64,000 nt of DNA. It comes from Lytechinus variegatus. Its lineage: Eukaryota > Echinodermata > Echinoidea > Temnopleuroida > Toxopneustidae. Positions 48,207 to 60,715 of the stretch are shown here, piece by piece. Position numbers and translations under genes: made by a program. Numbering within the stretch: position 1 is the first letter of the stretch; every line of letters begins with the position of its first letter. The stretch is taken from assembly GCF_018143015.1 (NCBI RefSeq), contig NC_054747.1, positions 1,797,736 to 1,861,735 of the forward strand. Direction: 5' to 3'. The notes beneath the pieces are model-generated. The model worked only from the letters and a program-made list of their open reading frames with translations. It ran no database searches and had not been told where the DNA came from.

Positions 48207-48360
48207 GGGTCCTGTTGCAGAGAGAGTTGTGTTTAAACGCAAGTCAAAATACAGGCACAATTAAGTCGCGAATACGGGTGCTTCATTGGCTGAAAAATCA
48301 AGTTGCGCCAGATTTTTTGAGTTGCGTTTGATTGCAACTCTTTTTGCAACGGGCCCCAGG
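48207..48360. mobile_element. Foldback MITE, family B relative
   Basis: Left ggtcctgttgcagagagagt and the inverse of the right end (ctttttgcaacgggcccc) pair imperfectly. The inner arms have 'aaacgcaact' and its inverse. Similar in ends to 8452-8727. Confidence 0.55.
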
Positions 48361-48948
48361 GCTGGTGTTTGGCATAAACAGGTACACTATCATGATAATT
48401 ACACTCGGATAACACACAAAGGAAACGGTCATATTCTGTCCTCGTCTGATGGAATGTCTTGTCTATTTTTAATCTCTTCTTTCATATTTACCTGCTTCTG
48501 TGATTCTATTTTCATAAATAAATGAGTAAGAAACGAGTAAGATTGTGACTAAGAAACTGTGTCACTGGTTTTCAGATTCATTTTCTTATATCTTAAGATG
48601 AAGAGATTGAAATTTTAATGGAAATACAAGTCAAATCAAGGCAATAACCAAAGATAGAAATCAGGATAACATTTATACGTCAATCAAAAATCAAGTGCCG
48701 TTTTGGAACTTCTCAGCACAGACGGGGGAAAATGCAGTCCTTGAAGATAGTTGGAAAATCGGTCAAGTAATTATTTTTTAAGAATAAATTTTGTTCTTGA
48801 CGTGCTGAAAGACCTTTTACTCAAAGGTCGGAACACGTCATTTGCCCTCCGTCAATATATCAGGAATAAAAAATGGCCAGCGAAGTTGATAGTACTACAC
48901 ACCAGCTATTGTAGTTGTATTCGAATAATCACTATTGAAAGTCTAATG
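48361..48948. other. No feature seen
   Basis: No supported exon or repeat. Confidence 0.5.
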
Positions 48949-49178
48949 CACTCTCAAAATAGTTGGACAAAAAATGTCCAACTTTTAACCAACCCTGGGC
49001 AACATACTGCCCACACAACTAATTGTTAAATCTGCCCGAGTTGTGTAATAAAAACTAACAATCAGGAAATAAATTTGCTCAATTGGATAATAATTGCCCA
49101 GAATAAATAATTTTTTATCAACATAGTTACATTACCCAACACAGTGGTAAGTATGTTGCCCAACATTTTAAGTGTGTG
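48949..49178. mobile_element. Foldback MITE
   Basis: Left end cactctcaaaatagttggac with gggcaacatactgcccaca pairs with the right end agtatgttgcccaacatttt followed by aagtgtg. About 230 bases, non-coding. Confidence 0.6.
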
Positions 49179-49377
49179 TAGTTTGATTTTCCTGCTTTCA
49201 AAATGTAAATAATTATCAAAAGGGATGTGTGTGGGGGGGGGGGCAAGTTGCGTTAAAGCTGTCAAAGTTGTCAATATTACTCACATTGTGGTATCTCCTT
49301 TACAAAGCTACAAATATTTTTTCTTAAAATACCGGCGGCTACTCTACTGAACATTAATGTCGTTTATTTCTTATCTT

Positions 49378-49658
49378 TAATAATAATAATATAGGATTTT
49401 GTATAGCGCATGTATCCACCTTGCTAGGTGCCCAAGGCGCTTCTATTACCCCCGGCTAAGCTAGACTACCGATTCTGGTGCGCAATTTTTTTTTTAGGAA
49501 TTACTTCCTGCCGGTACTCATTTACCTCACCTGGGTTTAGTGCAGCACAGAGTGGATACATTTCTTGCTGACGGAAAACAAGCCATGGCTAGGATTCGAA
49601 TTCACGACCCTCTGTTTGAAAGGCGAGAGTCAGAACCACTAGACCACGACGTGCCCAC
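49378..49658 (-). mobile_element. tRNA-derived SINE
   Basis: On the minus strand: A-box-like tggtctagtggttctgac, B-box-like gaattcgaatcc, then a body ending in a tagcgc..ata block and a (TTA)n tail. Shares its 3' motif with 45345-45522 and 61130-61606 and its head with 7664-7910. Confidence 0.75.
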
Positions 49659-49970
49659 TTTAAATCGAATAAAAATAATGTTCCTTTTATGATGAAGGAA
49701 CAAAATTAAAACTGTATATATATCTATACAAATAAATTAATCAATAGTTTCTAAACTGTTGGTATGATATAGAATTTTATTAATTTCTGTTTGATCCGGG
49801 GTCCTGGATGATTTCTGACATGGCGGTGATACGCGTCTTATGATTTAATAAAGATGTTTCCCTCGACAGTGAGTAGGTTTTGATTAAAACAACGAAAATA
49901 AGGAAGAAAATGGTGAAGGTTTGTTGGTGATCCTTTAAAGAATAATGGAGGTTTGAACTTTAAAAGTTAT

Positions 49971-50402
49971 GATTTTGCGTATACATTCGCAATTCCGAAG
50001 CTTCGTTATTCCGAAGGTTCGGATATTCCGAAGGTTCGTTAATCCGAAAGCGAAATAAGGTTCGTTGTTCCGAAGGTTCGACAATCCGAAAACGAAATGA
50101 GGTTCGTTGTTCCGAAGGTTCGTTAATCCGAAAACGAAATGAGGTTCGTTGTTCATTTCGTTTTCGGACTAACGAACCTTCGGAATTACGAACCTCATTT
50201 CGTTTTCTGATCAACGAAACTTCGGAATTACGAACCTCATTTCGTTTTCGGACTAACGAACCTTCGGAATTACGACTCTTATTTCCTTTTCGGATTAACG
50301 AACCTTCGGAATTACGCCACAAATGTTCGGATTAACGAACCCTTTTTCGTTTTCGGATTAACGAACATCGAGGTATAGGCAATTTACGTATTTCGGAATT
50401 AC
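49971..50402. repeat. Inverted minisatellite of ttccgaaggttcgt units
   Basis: The left half repeats a roughly 41-base unit (ggttcgttgttccgaaggtt, then cgttaatccgaaaacgaaat). The right half repeats the inverse unit (cgttttcggactaacgaacc, then ttcggaattacga). The change of direction is near 50150. The whole can fold into a long hairpin. Repetitive frames on both strands are by-products. Confidence 0.85.
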
Positions 50403-51110
50403 GAAGTGTAACCTGATTTTGTGACGTCACAGACGAGAAGCTTCTTTATATTTCGGGCGATATAAATTCCTTTAAAAAAATGAGAGTGATTTATTTCTGC
50501 AGTGGATATCATCAGAGACCTCATTTTATACCCCTTCTATTAGAAAAATATTTTATTATTCATGTTCCATTATCTAAATAGAATTTATGGCATTTATACT
50601 ACATGGTATGTAATGGACTTCTCCCATATAACGTCACAAACTGATTTAAAAAAAAATCACAACTATTTTATCCTTTAAAGGATATCATTATTCATCACCA
50701 AAACTTTTAAAAGAATATTCTTCATTTATTAAACCAACTTATCGATAGTGTGAGCTATCCCTTTAAGATTATTGCTTGCGTTCTAAATAAAATGTATGTT
50801 TCTAACGTTGGTGATTGATGACAGTGACTGAACTAGAATTACAACTGCCCTTTCCAATCAAACTGTCAACCCCATGCCAATTTCTGACTCATTTTGTTAT
50901 GACCAATAACACATTCACGTGTCCAAATTAATGCTGGTCCCCAGTTTCTACCTTAATGAAGGGATTGGCGCGCATGCTTTTAATGACATATGTGAAGGTA
51001 AATACTAGTGCATGGCATAATCTTTGAATGGGGCGATATGGTAAACTTTTAGAGCCTTTTAGCCGCTATATTGATCAACGGGTTGTTTATTTTTTCCATC
51101 TTCGTATGTC
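50403..51110. other. No feature seen
   Basis: No supported exon or repeat. Confidence 0.5.
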
Positions 51111-51335
51111 AATTGACCATTTAATCCCCAAATTCGATCATCTATTCAGTGGCAGTCAGAAATTACAAACTCCCTCTATCTCTCCGAAACAGTCATCTCT
51201 TCTCTTAACCTCTTCAACAAAACATCTCAAATCACACCAGTATAAACTATAAACATTTACTTGTCTTTTGCCATTAACAGCGTTCTGTATCCTTCGGAAA
51301 AAGGGCTATATAAACTGACAAATCCAATTATCATT
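51111..51335 (+). mobile_element. LINE 3' fragment
   Basis: ctccctctatctctccgaaa and cttaacctcttcaacaaaac match in order the LINE piece at 35740-35790, and the tail tgtatccttcggaaaaaggg then ctatataaa precedes ATT/ATC repeats. A dead 3' piece of the same or a close family. Confidence 0.6.
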
Positions 51336-52607
51336 ATTATAATTATACTAAAATTCATGAAAACCAGATTTCACAAAAATAGGCAAGAATATACAGTATA
51401 GGCAAAAATATTCATAACGTATATTACAAGGGAATGCCAAAAAAATTACAGTTATTTCGGATTCTTGAGATGGATAATAACGAATGATATTGACAGATAG
51501 GTGGATCGATGCTGATTTTATTTGACCATCCCTTTAGTTGTCAATAGTCCCATGGCTTTAAATCTGGGTCTTAAAAATCGAAGAGAAAAACTTGAATATT
51601 GTTTAAGGGGAAAACCCCAACAAATAACCAGACGAGTGAGCCAACTTTAATAGTGTCATTAGTATGATAAAAAGAGGATTGGGATTGTTGAGTCGTTTGA
51701 TTAAAAAAAAATGATTTAACTGACATTAAAATAGAAGTAAATCCTGAAGAAATGTTTGCTGTAAAAAATTCCCCTAAAATATTGAAAAATATTGGTGAAT
51801 GTTTGAGAAAAATCCATTAAAGATTGAAAAAAGTAATTAGCATTTGAAGTTTATTTTATCATATTCTAAAAGCAGCTGCCCCATTTTTAATGCAATATAA
51901 AATGCATTAATTGTAATTTTTCAATGGTTCGCGATGACTATTCTTTTCTTTTAAGAACGAGTGTGAACTAATTTGTCTGTATACTGAAGAAACAGAAAAA
52001 AACATTTTTTTTTTAAAATAGAAAATCATTGATTTCTTTTTTAATTGACGATAGATAAATGGAAAGCTTCTCGCATATTATCACGTGACAAATCAGAAAA
52101 TAATTTTTTTGATAACTTGTTTAATCTTAAATACAAAAGTAAGAACAACGAATTTATAGTGATAAAAGCATAGTAAATAAAGTCTGCATCAGTTGTAAAT
52201 CAACTTTTAGCAATAATTTTATCAAGATTTCCTTCCGTTCCAGATTTCCCCAAGTTATCCATTTACCTTTGCTTAGCTATGATTTCTTTAATTTGCTGAG
52301 TGTCCTACCGTTTCAATAGCTATCCCTGAAGGAATGTTGGGTAAATAATGTATGAACACTCGATACCACAAACAATCTATCATTATCCAGGTTACACGGT
52401 GCACACGGGACATGAAACGGGAGTAAAAAGGTATAATTAGTTCCCATTTCGAAAGCGAAAGCCGATCTATCTTACTTCGTCCGCGCGGGAAATATTGGCC
52501 GGAGTCGCAATCGTCCGATCAATAAATTCCCTGATGTGTTTTCGCAAGGAAACTATGAAGGCCGAAGTTCTCCATGCGCGTGGACATTTGCGCATCTCCG
52601 ATCCTTG
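51336..52607. other. No feature seen
   Basis: A/T-rich, no supported exon. Several short A or T runs. Confidence 0.5.
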
Positions 52608-52742
52608 GTGCCTGTACCACAAAACTTAGCAATGATCGTAAAACATTTTCTACGATTGATTGCATTGACTACAATGTACAATCAATCGTGAAAATCATAT
52701 GTACGATCAATCGCTAACCTTTGTGTAACGGGATCCTGGTGG
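52608..52742. mobile_element. Foldback MITE, family B relative
   Basis: Arms ttagcaatgatcgtaaaaca, ctacgattgattgca pair with tgtacaatcaatcgtga and gtacgatcaatcgctaac. The right end gtgtaacgggatcctggt resembles family B ends. About 135 bases. Confidence 0.65.
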
Positions 52743-52984
52743 GTGTTTCATGAAGCTGTTAGTGAGTTACGAGCGACTGTACTCCCTTCTTGATATACAC
52801 CAGATTTTGATTGGTATTGGTGTAGCTTCCAAGAAAGGATCTTGGGGGAAGTTACCAGTAACTTACGATTACAAAAATGTATCGTACATGATTTCGTATA
52901 GATGCAAATGAAAAATAGGAAAATCCATATTTGATTGTTCATAATGAAATCGGAAATAGAAATACTCCGAACTTTTTTTTAACC
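52743..52984. repeat. Short foldback-like repeat
   Basis: gctgttagtgagttacgagc and aagttaccagtaacttacga suggest a second small inverted element abutting the previous one (arms with 'gtaactt/agttac'). Weak. Confidence 0.35.
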
Positions 52985-53205
52985 AATTAACAGCCCCTGT
53001 GCAGCGCCAGATCGACGTAGCTCTATCGCTATTGTTGAACGCCAAACAGGGTAGCAGCAATTCCCATCTTCAAATGTCTGACGTGGCCGGAGCTTGAACT
53101 CCTGACCTCCCGGTTGCGAGCCAACACAGCGGTCGGTATACATGGTATAGGAAGCGGCATAATTTGCTAGACGCCATCTGTAGTCTCTTTCCAAAGCGGA
53201 CTACT
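52985..53205 (-). mobile_element. tRNA-derived SINE
   Basis: On the minus strand a head with ggctcgcaaccgggaggtca and B-box-like gagttcaagctc is followed by gacatttgaagatgggaatt and tttggcgttcaaca, parts I recognise from urchin SINEs. The frames across it are not genes. Confidence 0.65.
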
Positions 53206-53509
53206 TTTAAACATTATCAACCTATCACACATAAGCACATGCACCTTTACACATATTTTCTTGAATTATTCTTATTGGGTTAAGTGTGGCCAAGACTACA
53301 AACACACAGTAAACCAGTCTAGTTAAGTTTGGCAGGTCTATTCTTATCCAATGCAATCCAATATCCATCTGATATGGTAACGACAGACTCGATTCCCTTC
53401 AGAATAACTATTTTCAGAAAGTGTTTTTAATAATTGCCTGAGCAGATTCAGAAAGATTCGAATGTGGTTCAAAAATCGCTATTTAATCCCAATTTGCATG
53501 ACTCAGGTA

Positions 53510-53721
53510 TACACTCTAAAAACAAATAAATAAAAATGACTAATTAATAGGGTCAGCGGGGTGCAACTGTTATTCTAGTCATATTTGACTATTTTCTAGT
53601 CGTATTTTACTAGAACTAGTTATTTCTGACAAGAATATATGTCAGAAATGTGACTAGACATATCAGTTGCACCCAGCTGACTACTGGTCCAGTCAAGTTG
53701 ACTGATTTGTTTTAAGAGTGC
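53510..53721. mobile_element. Foldback MITE
   Basis: Ends tacactctaaaaacaaat and the inverse of atttgttttaagagtgca; inner arms (ggtcagcggggtgcaact; agtcatatttgact; tctagtc) pair with agttgcacccagctgac and gactaga. 212 bases. The terminal tacactctaaaaa equals the start of the family A copy at 40918. Confidence 0.75.
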
Positions 53722-53834
53722 AGGACTATATAGCGAACCATCAATTTATCAAATCATGCAGGCTGAGACGAATTCTATGCTTACTGCAAAAGAAATACGC
53801 ATTTGCATGACATAATATGAGCGTTGGCACACCA

Positions 53835-54224
53835 GAGAAATGCCAGTAGTTGCAGTAAACACTGATTTCATGAGAAAGTCTGTAAAACCAGGCTTAATTG
53901 TCAGAATATCATCGAGGATCTAGATCTGGTACAGTTACATAAACTGAACTTTGTGAAATCTTGAAATCTAAAAAAATGAAAGATGTTCACGCTGAAGATC
54001 ACCACACAGATAGGCACACGTGGGACAGTGTATTATTATTGCTGGAAAAAAAGAACCCGACGGAAGTGACCGAACCGCGCTTATTTCTTAGCAATTACAC
54101 AATTTTTTTCCAGAATCCTTTGGCACATATTTTTTATTCATACAAACAGACACTTGGGTGGTCATTTTATTAGATTGTGTGAAAAGTCATTTTGAGATCG
54201 CTACCAGAACTGGAATTGATCTTT
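53835..54224 (+). repeat. 390-base direct repeat, copy 1
   Basis: Starts gagaaatgccagtagttgca and ends near cagaactggaattgat. The second copy is at 59470-59864, same orientation, 5.6 kb away, differing at roughly one base in twelve by eye plus small indels. The frame starting at 53961 within it is not conserved in the second copy, so it is non-coding. Nature unknown: dispersed non-autonomous repeat or local duplication. Confidence 0.85.
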
Positions 54225-54445
54225 TGAGCATGACTTTAGGTAAGACGTCTTAACATTTTGTGAAAGTATCCCGGGTCACATTGTTCCCAACACTTAAAGA
54301 CACATATAGGCTAACAATCTCACATTAATGAAAAAAACATGTCTTAAAATAATCCCGAAATTTGATTGTGCCATACCTATAATGTTGTTCATATTGACAT
54401 CAAGAAGAATCCCAGGAAGAAGAAGAAAAAAATCATGCAGGCACT

Positions 54446-55037
54446 TTTAAAGGGATGGCCCGGGCTGAAAATATTTGTATCTTAATACATAGAGTAGAAT
54501 TCACTGAGCAAAATGCCGAAAATTTCATCAAAATCGGATAACAAAAATAACGTTATTGAAGTTTTAAAGTTTAGCAATATTTTGTAAAAACAGTCGTCAT
54601 GAATATCCATTAGGTGGGCTGATGATGTCATATCTCCACTTTCCGTTTTCTTACTTTATTTCATAAAATCATATTTTTTTTCATTATTTCATACTTGTGT
54701 GAATAATATGTCTCCCTTATAATGAAATAAGTTGCAGCAATAAATATCTAAAGCACCTAATCAGATGTCAATCAAATTTTTCTAGTTCTTGGAGGAAACA
54801 AATTGAATAAACTTATTTTCATATGGAAAAATACAAAAGAACAAGTGGAGATGTGACATCATCAACCCACCTAATAAATGTTTATGACGACTGTTTTCAC
54901 AAAATATTGCTAAACTTTAAAATTCAATAACTTTGCTATTTGTTATCCGATTTTGATGAAATTTTCTGCATTTTGCTCAATGAATTCTACTCTATTCATT
55001 TAATAATGAATATTTTCAGCCCGGACCACCCCTTCAA
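54446..55037. mobile_element. Foldback MITE with about 190-base inverted arms
   Basis: Left end tttaaagggatggcccgggc and right end cccggaccaccccttcaa are inverse. Arms include tttcatcaaaatcggataac, aagtttagcaatattttgt and tgatgatgtcatatctcca. A loop of about 200 bases lies between. I recognise the family as abundant in sea urchins. Non-coding. Confidence 0.85.
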
Positions 55038-57265
55038 GATGTGTATAATAGTGAAAAAAAGTGATTATTTAATTTATCTCTTGGAGAATATTAATGTAAC
55101 AAATATAGAATAAAATCGGGATGGAGTTTCCGGTCACATTATTTTTCCCTAAAGAGTGGAACTGATGCGACATTTGCTCAATAAATGAATAGAAAAATCA
55201 ATAAATACTTAAATGAATACAATAACACAATCAGGCAAATTATATTTCGAAGAGCTATCTGAAGATATCCACAGTAAAAAAAAGAAAGAATGTAATTATA
55301 TGCATCACGATAATACCCTTACACATGGACTTAGTTCCGGATATTGATTCCATGCTGGAGCATGTAGAGTTTAGTGGAGATCATTCCACTTTGCAAATAA
55401 TATTTTGATCATTTAGATAATTGTTTACTACGATTCGTATATGCCTAATACTCGGGCCTAATACCCAGTAATTGAGTAGAATTCTTGATTATTTGATAGA
55501 TAACATGGTGATCATAGGAATCCAATACATTAACAAGAATTATATAAAAACGTAAGAAAAAATTACGAAGTTGAAGGACATGGGTGGGAATAAACGGAAA
55601 TTCACAAAAGATTAGGGGGAACCCTTGAATCTTACAACGAACTAGCTATCCTAGCAACGAGAGATGCTTGTCGGAAGATTATCTCCGGATCATCCCTGAG
55701 AATACGGAATCTCCAAGAAAGAGGGTGAGAAAAAAAAAGAAATAAAAATATTATTGTTTGTGAGGTTTTGACCTTCCGCGTTCACAATTCCGTAAGTACA
55801 CGGTGCAAACGAAATTTACTTTCAAATCCAAAATATTTGAAATTGTTGATGAACTGTTTTATGACTATTTCGTAAGGTTCAATTTTGGTTGAATCACCCC
55901 TTTTATCTGCATGTAATTGGACAATGTCAGACATATCAGACAAGGGACGCCGTGTTTCTGATGGGGGGGGGGGGGTTAAGAAAATAATGTCCAACATTTT
56001 CAACGCTATCCAGAAAAGTTAACGATTTTACATGTTTAATGAGGAGGGGCAACTCGATATGTTGGTTCTCCAATATTTCCATGGAATGCGATCGCCTCTT
56101 CCCCACCCCCATCCCCGATCAATGACGCGGCTAGCCGCTGTATCACAACTAAACGAAAGGAAGATATTGTTAAAAGTATTTAATTTTTTGTTTACAATAG
56201 CTCACTGGACGAAAAGCAATGAAAAAATGAAACAAGAGACATTTAGCAAAGATAGTATATAACAACTAACGATGAAAATAATAGAAATGTAGATGAAAAT
56301 GATGATGCTGATATTGATGATGATGTTATAATGAATATGATACTAAAGAAAGTAACAATAATACATGTTATGATAGTGGTTTGGATGAAAACAATAATAA
56401 TATTGTTTTGAAACAAATGATACTGGTTATAAAAATTATAATAATAATGATAGCAACAACAATAATAATAAGAATTTCAAGGAGTGCAGTCATGACGTTC
56501 GATTTGCGTTTTTATCACATTTCCTTACGTAGTAAAGAATATTTTTTTGTAATAAATCTGCTCAAGGATATTTTGTATATACATTAAAATCTTTCTCCTT
56601 AATTCTTCCCACTTATTTATCTGCTAAAGAAAACAATAAAACAAACGAACGTGAACGCGAGTTTTTAAGGCATGTTCATTGAATAAATTAATCCATCAAA
56701 ATGGGGAAAAAATATGGATTTCTTCGGAACATATATCATTTGCTTACGCACTAGCTTATCCTTGATAATATTTACATGTCAGGGGATTAGACGATGACGG
56801 AAGATGGAATATAACAACAGTGCGCTCAAAATATAGATGAATAAAAAAAGGTGTAAAATGATTTAAGGAGTAAAATGATATGAAATGATTAAAGTAATAA
56901 AATAAGAAAATCAAAGCACTTTTAAAGAAATATATCGCCTTTCCGTACTGTAAAAAAAATAGTAATTTGAATGATGATTCCAGCGAAAAAAAGGGCTAAT
57001 GACATGGCCCAAGGAACGATTTCTTTAATGGGGGTGGTAAAGTGAATTGACAAGCATAACAAAAATTGAACAAAAGTTTTCAATCCAAAAACAAGGTGAA
57101 TTCGCTCCAGATACAAGAAAAAATTATGTTTCAATCCAAAACAAAAGTGGTTTCGGTCAAGAGAAATTTGACAAGCAAAAAGAATAAAAATAAAGAATGT
57201 TTTTCCAATAAAATCTCTTTCATTTTCATTTCATTTCTGCCTTTTATTATACCTACCACATTTCC
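55038..57265. other. No gene seen; GAT/AAT microsatellites
   Basis: Degenerate GAT and AAT repeats lie at 56268-56345 and 56390-56475, and a 12-G run at 55963-55975. No exon is supported on either strand. Confidence 0.5.
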
Positions 57266-57365
57266 AGGGGGTGCTGCCTTTGGAAAATAACACACGCAGC
57301 ACCCCCAAGGAAAGTTTAGGGGTGCTTCAACACCTCCAGTACCCCCGCTTCCCAGGGCCCTGGTC
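57266..57365. repeat. Repeat with gggggtgctgc/gcagcaccccc
   Basis: agggggtgctgc near 57267 and gcagcacccccaa near 57297 form a short inverted pair, followed by taggggtgcttcaacacctc and agtacccccgcttcccaggg. Looks like a dispersed urchin repeat. Confidence 0.5.
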
Positions 57366-57825
57366 AGTACTTGCCCTGGCTCATGACGAGCTTTGAGCAC
57401 GTATGAAACCAAACTAGAATCACGAACACTAATCACATTGACGAATTCAAATTCTAATCCGGAGGTGAATTCAAGTTAAGTTTCACTCAAATGATGGTAC
57501 GAATTTTACGAATTTTGTGAAAGATTTGACCTCCAAAACATCTTTTGGGGGCGTAGATTACGTGTTCTTTCAAGCACTTCCGTATAGAAAATACCACTGC
57601 CATGCACTCATCGTATCGATACAGTGCTTTGATTGACAAGTCACCAAGGACAATACTCAAATCACAGTTTTGGAGTGAGCGTGTGAAAGGCCCGATGATT
57701 CTAAAGACGAACTGCAATCAACACAATGATGATTCAAGATTTATGTGTGAAAAGGCCTTAATTTGACAATAGCATGGATCTAAAAAAATAGTTAATTTCT
57801 TCAAAATTCAACGTGACGGAGAGAC

Positions 57826-57992
57826 TAATACCTTGGTCACAATTGCTCTACGGCGGTCGTAGGGCGAGTCGAAAACAGTCGTTTTATTAATTTCGATTCA
57901 AATCACCTTTATGTAGTTGGAAAAAAATGTAAAAAACGGGTGTTTTCGACTCGCCGTACGGCCGCCGTAGAACAAATGTGACCATGGTATTA
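57826..57992. mobile_element. Foldback MITE
   Basis: taataccttggtcacaattg and ctctacggcggtcgtagggc pair with the right arm gccgtacggccgccgtag and gtgaccatggtatta; gcgagtcgaaaac pairs with gttttcgactcgc. 167 bases. Confidence 0.85.
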
Positions 57993-58007
57993 AGATCTTA
58001 ACAAAGG

Positions 58008-58240
58008 AGCGTAGTGGTGTAGCGGTGCATGACGACTCTTCTCTTCTACTCAGAAACCCATGTGGTCCGATCCTACTCGGGGCCTCTGCCAATCTACAAT
58101 TTGCCACTTTCTACCTAGTATCAGTGTTAAATGGGTACCCGATAGAATGCGAATGCCTATGTAGTATGCGTAGCGACTGAGTCTTGTAACTCTCGTTGGG
58201 ATGCTCCCCAGGGAGTGGAGAAAGTAGACACATTAGTATG
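58008..58240 (+). mobile_element. tRNA-derived SINE
   Basis: A-box-like tggtgtagcggtgcatgac and B-box-like tggtccgatcctactc lie in tRNA spacing; the body contains aatgggtacccgatagaatg, resembling the 45345-45522 element. Confidence 0.6.
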
Positions 58241-58249
58241 CGGGGATGT

Positions 58250-58760
58250 CAGGATCTGATAACAGAAGCAACAGTTACCGTGTTGACACAGTGCTGACTC
58301 AGCTAGGGGGTTCGACACGCGAGCCGTGATCAACACGGCAATTTTATGCTGTGTAAACGCGATCAGTGTCGAACAAGGCTTTCTTGATCCGCAGAAATTG
58401 AAGGTTCCAACCGCGAACCGAGTCAGACTCGCCTATTTTCCGTGTGTAAACAAAAAGCCGTGTCGAACCCGCATGACCTAGGTCAAACACGGCATATATT
58501 TATGACATCTATTCTACTTCCGTTCGTGATCCCCAGGCCGTGTCGAACTCGCCTTTTTGTGACCACAGTTGCCCTCTTCGCAGCGCTCGACCCTGCTTGA
58601 GGATTCAAAACTCGATCCGAGTCGTGTGTAAACACGGCATAAGAGAATTACAATCATGACAATTCAACGCTCTTAGAAACATATACCGTGTTTACACACG
58701 CCTCGGCTCGAGTGTTAATCCCCAAGCAGGGTCGAACGCTGCGAAGAAGGCAAGATAACA
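58250..58760. repeat. Repeat of cgtgt-gaac and gtgtaaac blocks with inverted end
   Basis: The block ccgtgtcgaac or a close form recurs at least four times between 58305 and 58545, with gtgtaaac/gtttacac blocks. The segment cgcagcgctcgaccctgctt to gtgtgtaaacacggca (58578-58640) is the inverse of ccgtgtttacacacg to agcagggtcgaacgctgcga (58686-58745). Probably a foldback element with internal short repeats. Confidence 0.6.
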
Positions 58761-59469
58761 ATCGTATTTGATCACCGATGGCAAAATAATTATATTCCCC
58801 ATTTGAGATTGTTCTTTAGTAATATGGAATGATGGATGAATTAATCTTTTAAATCAGACAAATAAATGTCTTTCTCTGACTCTGCGAACATCGATCGTCG
58901 ACAGGTAAATCCGGAAGGGCTTCCGTTGTCGAGAGTCCGCGACCTAGCCGTCATTTCTAAAATCTTCTTTATTGTCTGGTACCAACTACCTCTGCCTGTA
59001 TCAGGTGATTCGTATTCATATCACACTGGATTAAGAACGGAATCCGAAAGGATTAGTAGGGGCATATCAACGGGATTAAGCCGTGGAGAGAATATACGTA
59101 TTATAAAATGAGACGAGATCCATTCCTTTTGTGAAACAAAGAAAGCTTTCATACAGATCACCTGCGAAACCTTGGACACAAAACTCGATGCTAATCTCCG
59201 AAAGCTGCTTTAGAAAGGGAATACAAAATGTGTGGGTGCATGGTTTATCAAATGTTTTATTTTCCCTTCCTAAACTAAAGCTGGATGTCTTTAAAGTGAA
59301 AGATCGACTGATGTAAAAAGATTGTACGAGTAAAAGTAAAATAATGAAAATAAAACTTTTTGAAACATTTGTTGAGAGTTACTTGTGATATTAAAAGGGT
59401 TTTGTGGCTAAATCACGTGACTAATAATTATATCGATATTTCTGTTTGATGACATGACACACGCTTAAA
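58761..59469. other. No recognised feature
   Basis: The 81-residue frame at 58866-59111 is of ordinary composition but matches nothing I know; left uncalled. Confidence 0.45.
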
Positions 59470-59864
59470 GAGAAATGCCAATAGTTGCAGTAAACACTGA
59501 TTTCATGAGAAAGTCTGTAAAACAAGGCTAAATTGTCAGAATATCATCGAGGATCCAGATCTGGTACAGTTACATAAACTGAACTTTGTGAAATCTTGAA
59601 ATCTACGCTGAAAAATGCTCACACTGAAGATCACCAACACAGATAGGCACACGTGGGACAGTGTATTATTATTGCTAGAATAAAGACCCGACGGAAGTGA
59701 CCGAGTCCGCGCTTATTTTGCTTATTTCTGAGCAATCACACAATTTCTCCCAGAATCCTTTGGCACATATTTTTTATTCATACAAACAGACACTTGGGTG
59801 GTCATTATATTAGATTCTGTAAAAAGTCATTTTGAGATCGTTACCAAAACTGGAATTTATCTTT
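59470..59864 (+). repeat. 390-base direct repeat, copy 2
   Basis: Pairs with 53835-54224; shares agttgcagtaaacactgatt, cagaatatcatcgaggatc, aggcacacgtgggacagtgt and acagacacttgggtggtcat in the same order. Small insertions distinguish it (gaccgagtccgcgcttattt region). Confidence 0.85.
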
Positions 59865-60715
59865 AATAACATCTCTCCTAATTATTTTAGTGTATATATC
59901 TTCTCCTACTTTTATCTGAATTACAAGCGTCCGCATTGTACGTGCAAGCATAAACGATAAACAACAAAGATACATGTTTCGAGTCCCTTCCACAAGTCAC
60001 ATTTTGGAGGGGATGTTGTCGACCGGGTTGCTTCCGTGATCAAACCTAGTTATTACTACTCTGTACTACGGACACGCCGTGGCCACGGTAATAAGCTAGG
60101 TGTCTAGCAAACAAACGAAGTTTTAAGAACGCTTCCTAAACTTTTTTTTCAAAGGTTCCTTTATTATTCGTCAACAGACATTTTGAAACGTACACGTACT
60201 TGTTGAAAAATGTTTGTAAAACATCAATGGACGTTTCAAAATGAATCGTCCCTCACAAAATATTTGTTAATTTCGGGCTTTCCAAAAAGAAACGTCATTT
60301 ACATGACTTTGTTTAACGATTTGAATTAAATCTATCTTACTGCTGCTAGATATAGATCTATATGAAATATTCTGTTTCAAATAAAAAATACAAATATTTA
60401 AGAAATAGTCAGTTTGTGTTTAATTTTTTTTCTCATTTGTATAATACCAATGTTGTCGCCACAATCTTCAATTGTGTAAGCCGTTGTAAGATTTTTTTGC
60501 GTTGAGTATCGTAGAAGGATTAATGGTATTAAGGCCATACAGAGCCAGGCTGTATCGAGATTGTAAAATATATGGTGATCGTAGGTTGATCGTGTGATTT
60601 CTGCTTGGTGTAAGAAATATACTTATCGACATCGTGTAGAGATATCGCACAATCCCATTGAAACCATGAGCATCACCTTTCGATCCGATTGCAATGCGAT
60701 TTGGGGAAATACGTA
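59865..60715. other. No gene seen
   Basis: A short inverted pair acctagttattac/gtaataagctaggt lies at 60047-60094. Otherwise nothing. Confidence 0.45.

Noticed and set aside
53835-59864. Direct repeats as the two ends of an LTR element
   Set aside because: The repeats do not start with TG and end with CA in a convincing way, no element-type coding sequence lies between, and the interval holds unrelated MITEs and a SINE.
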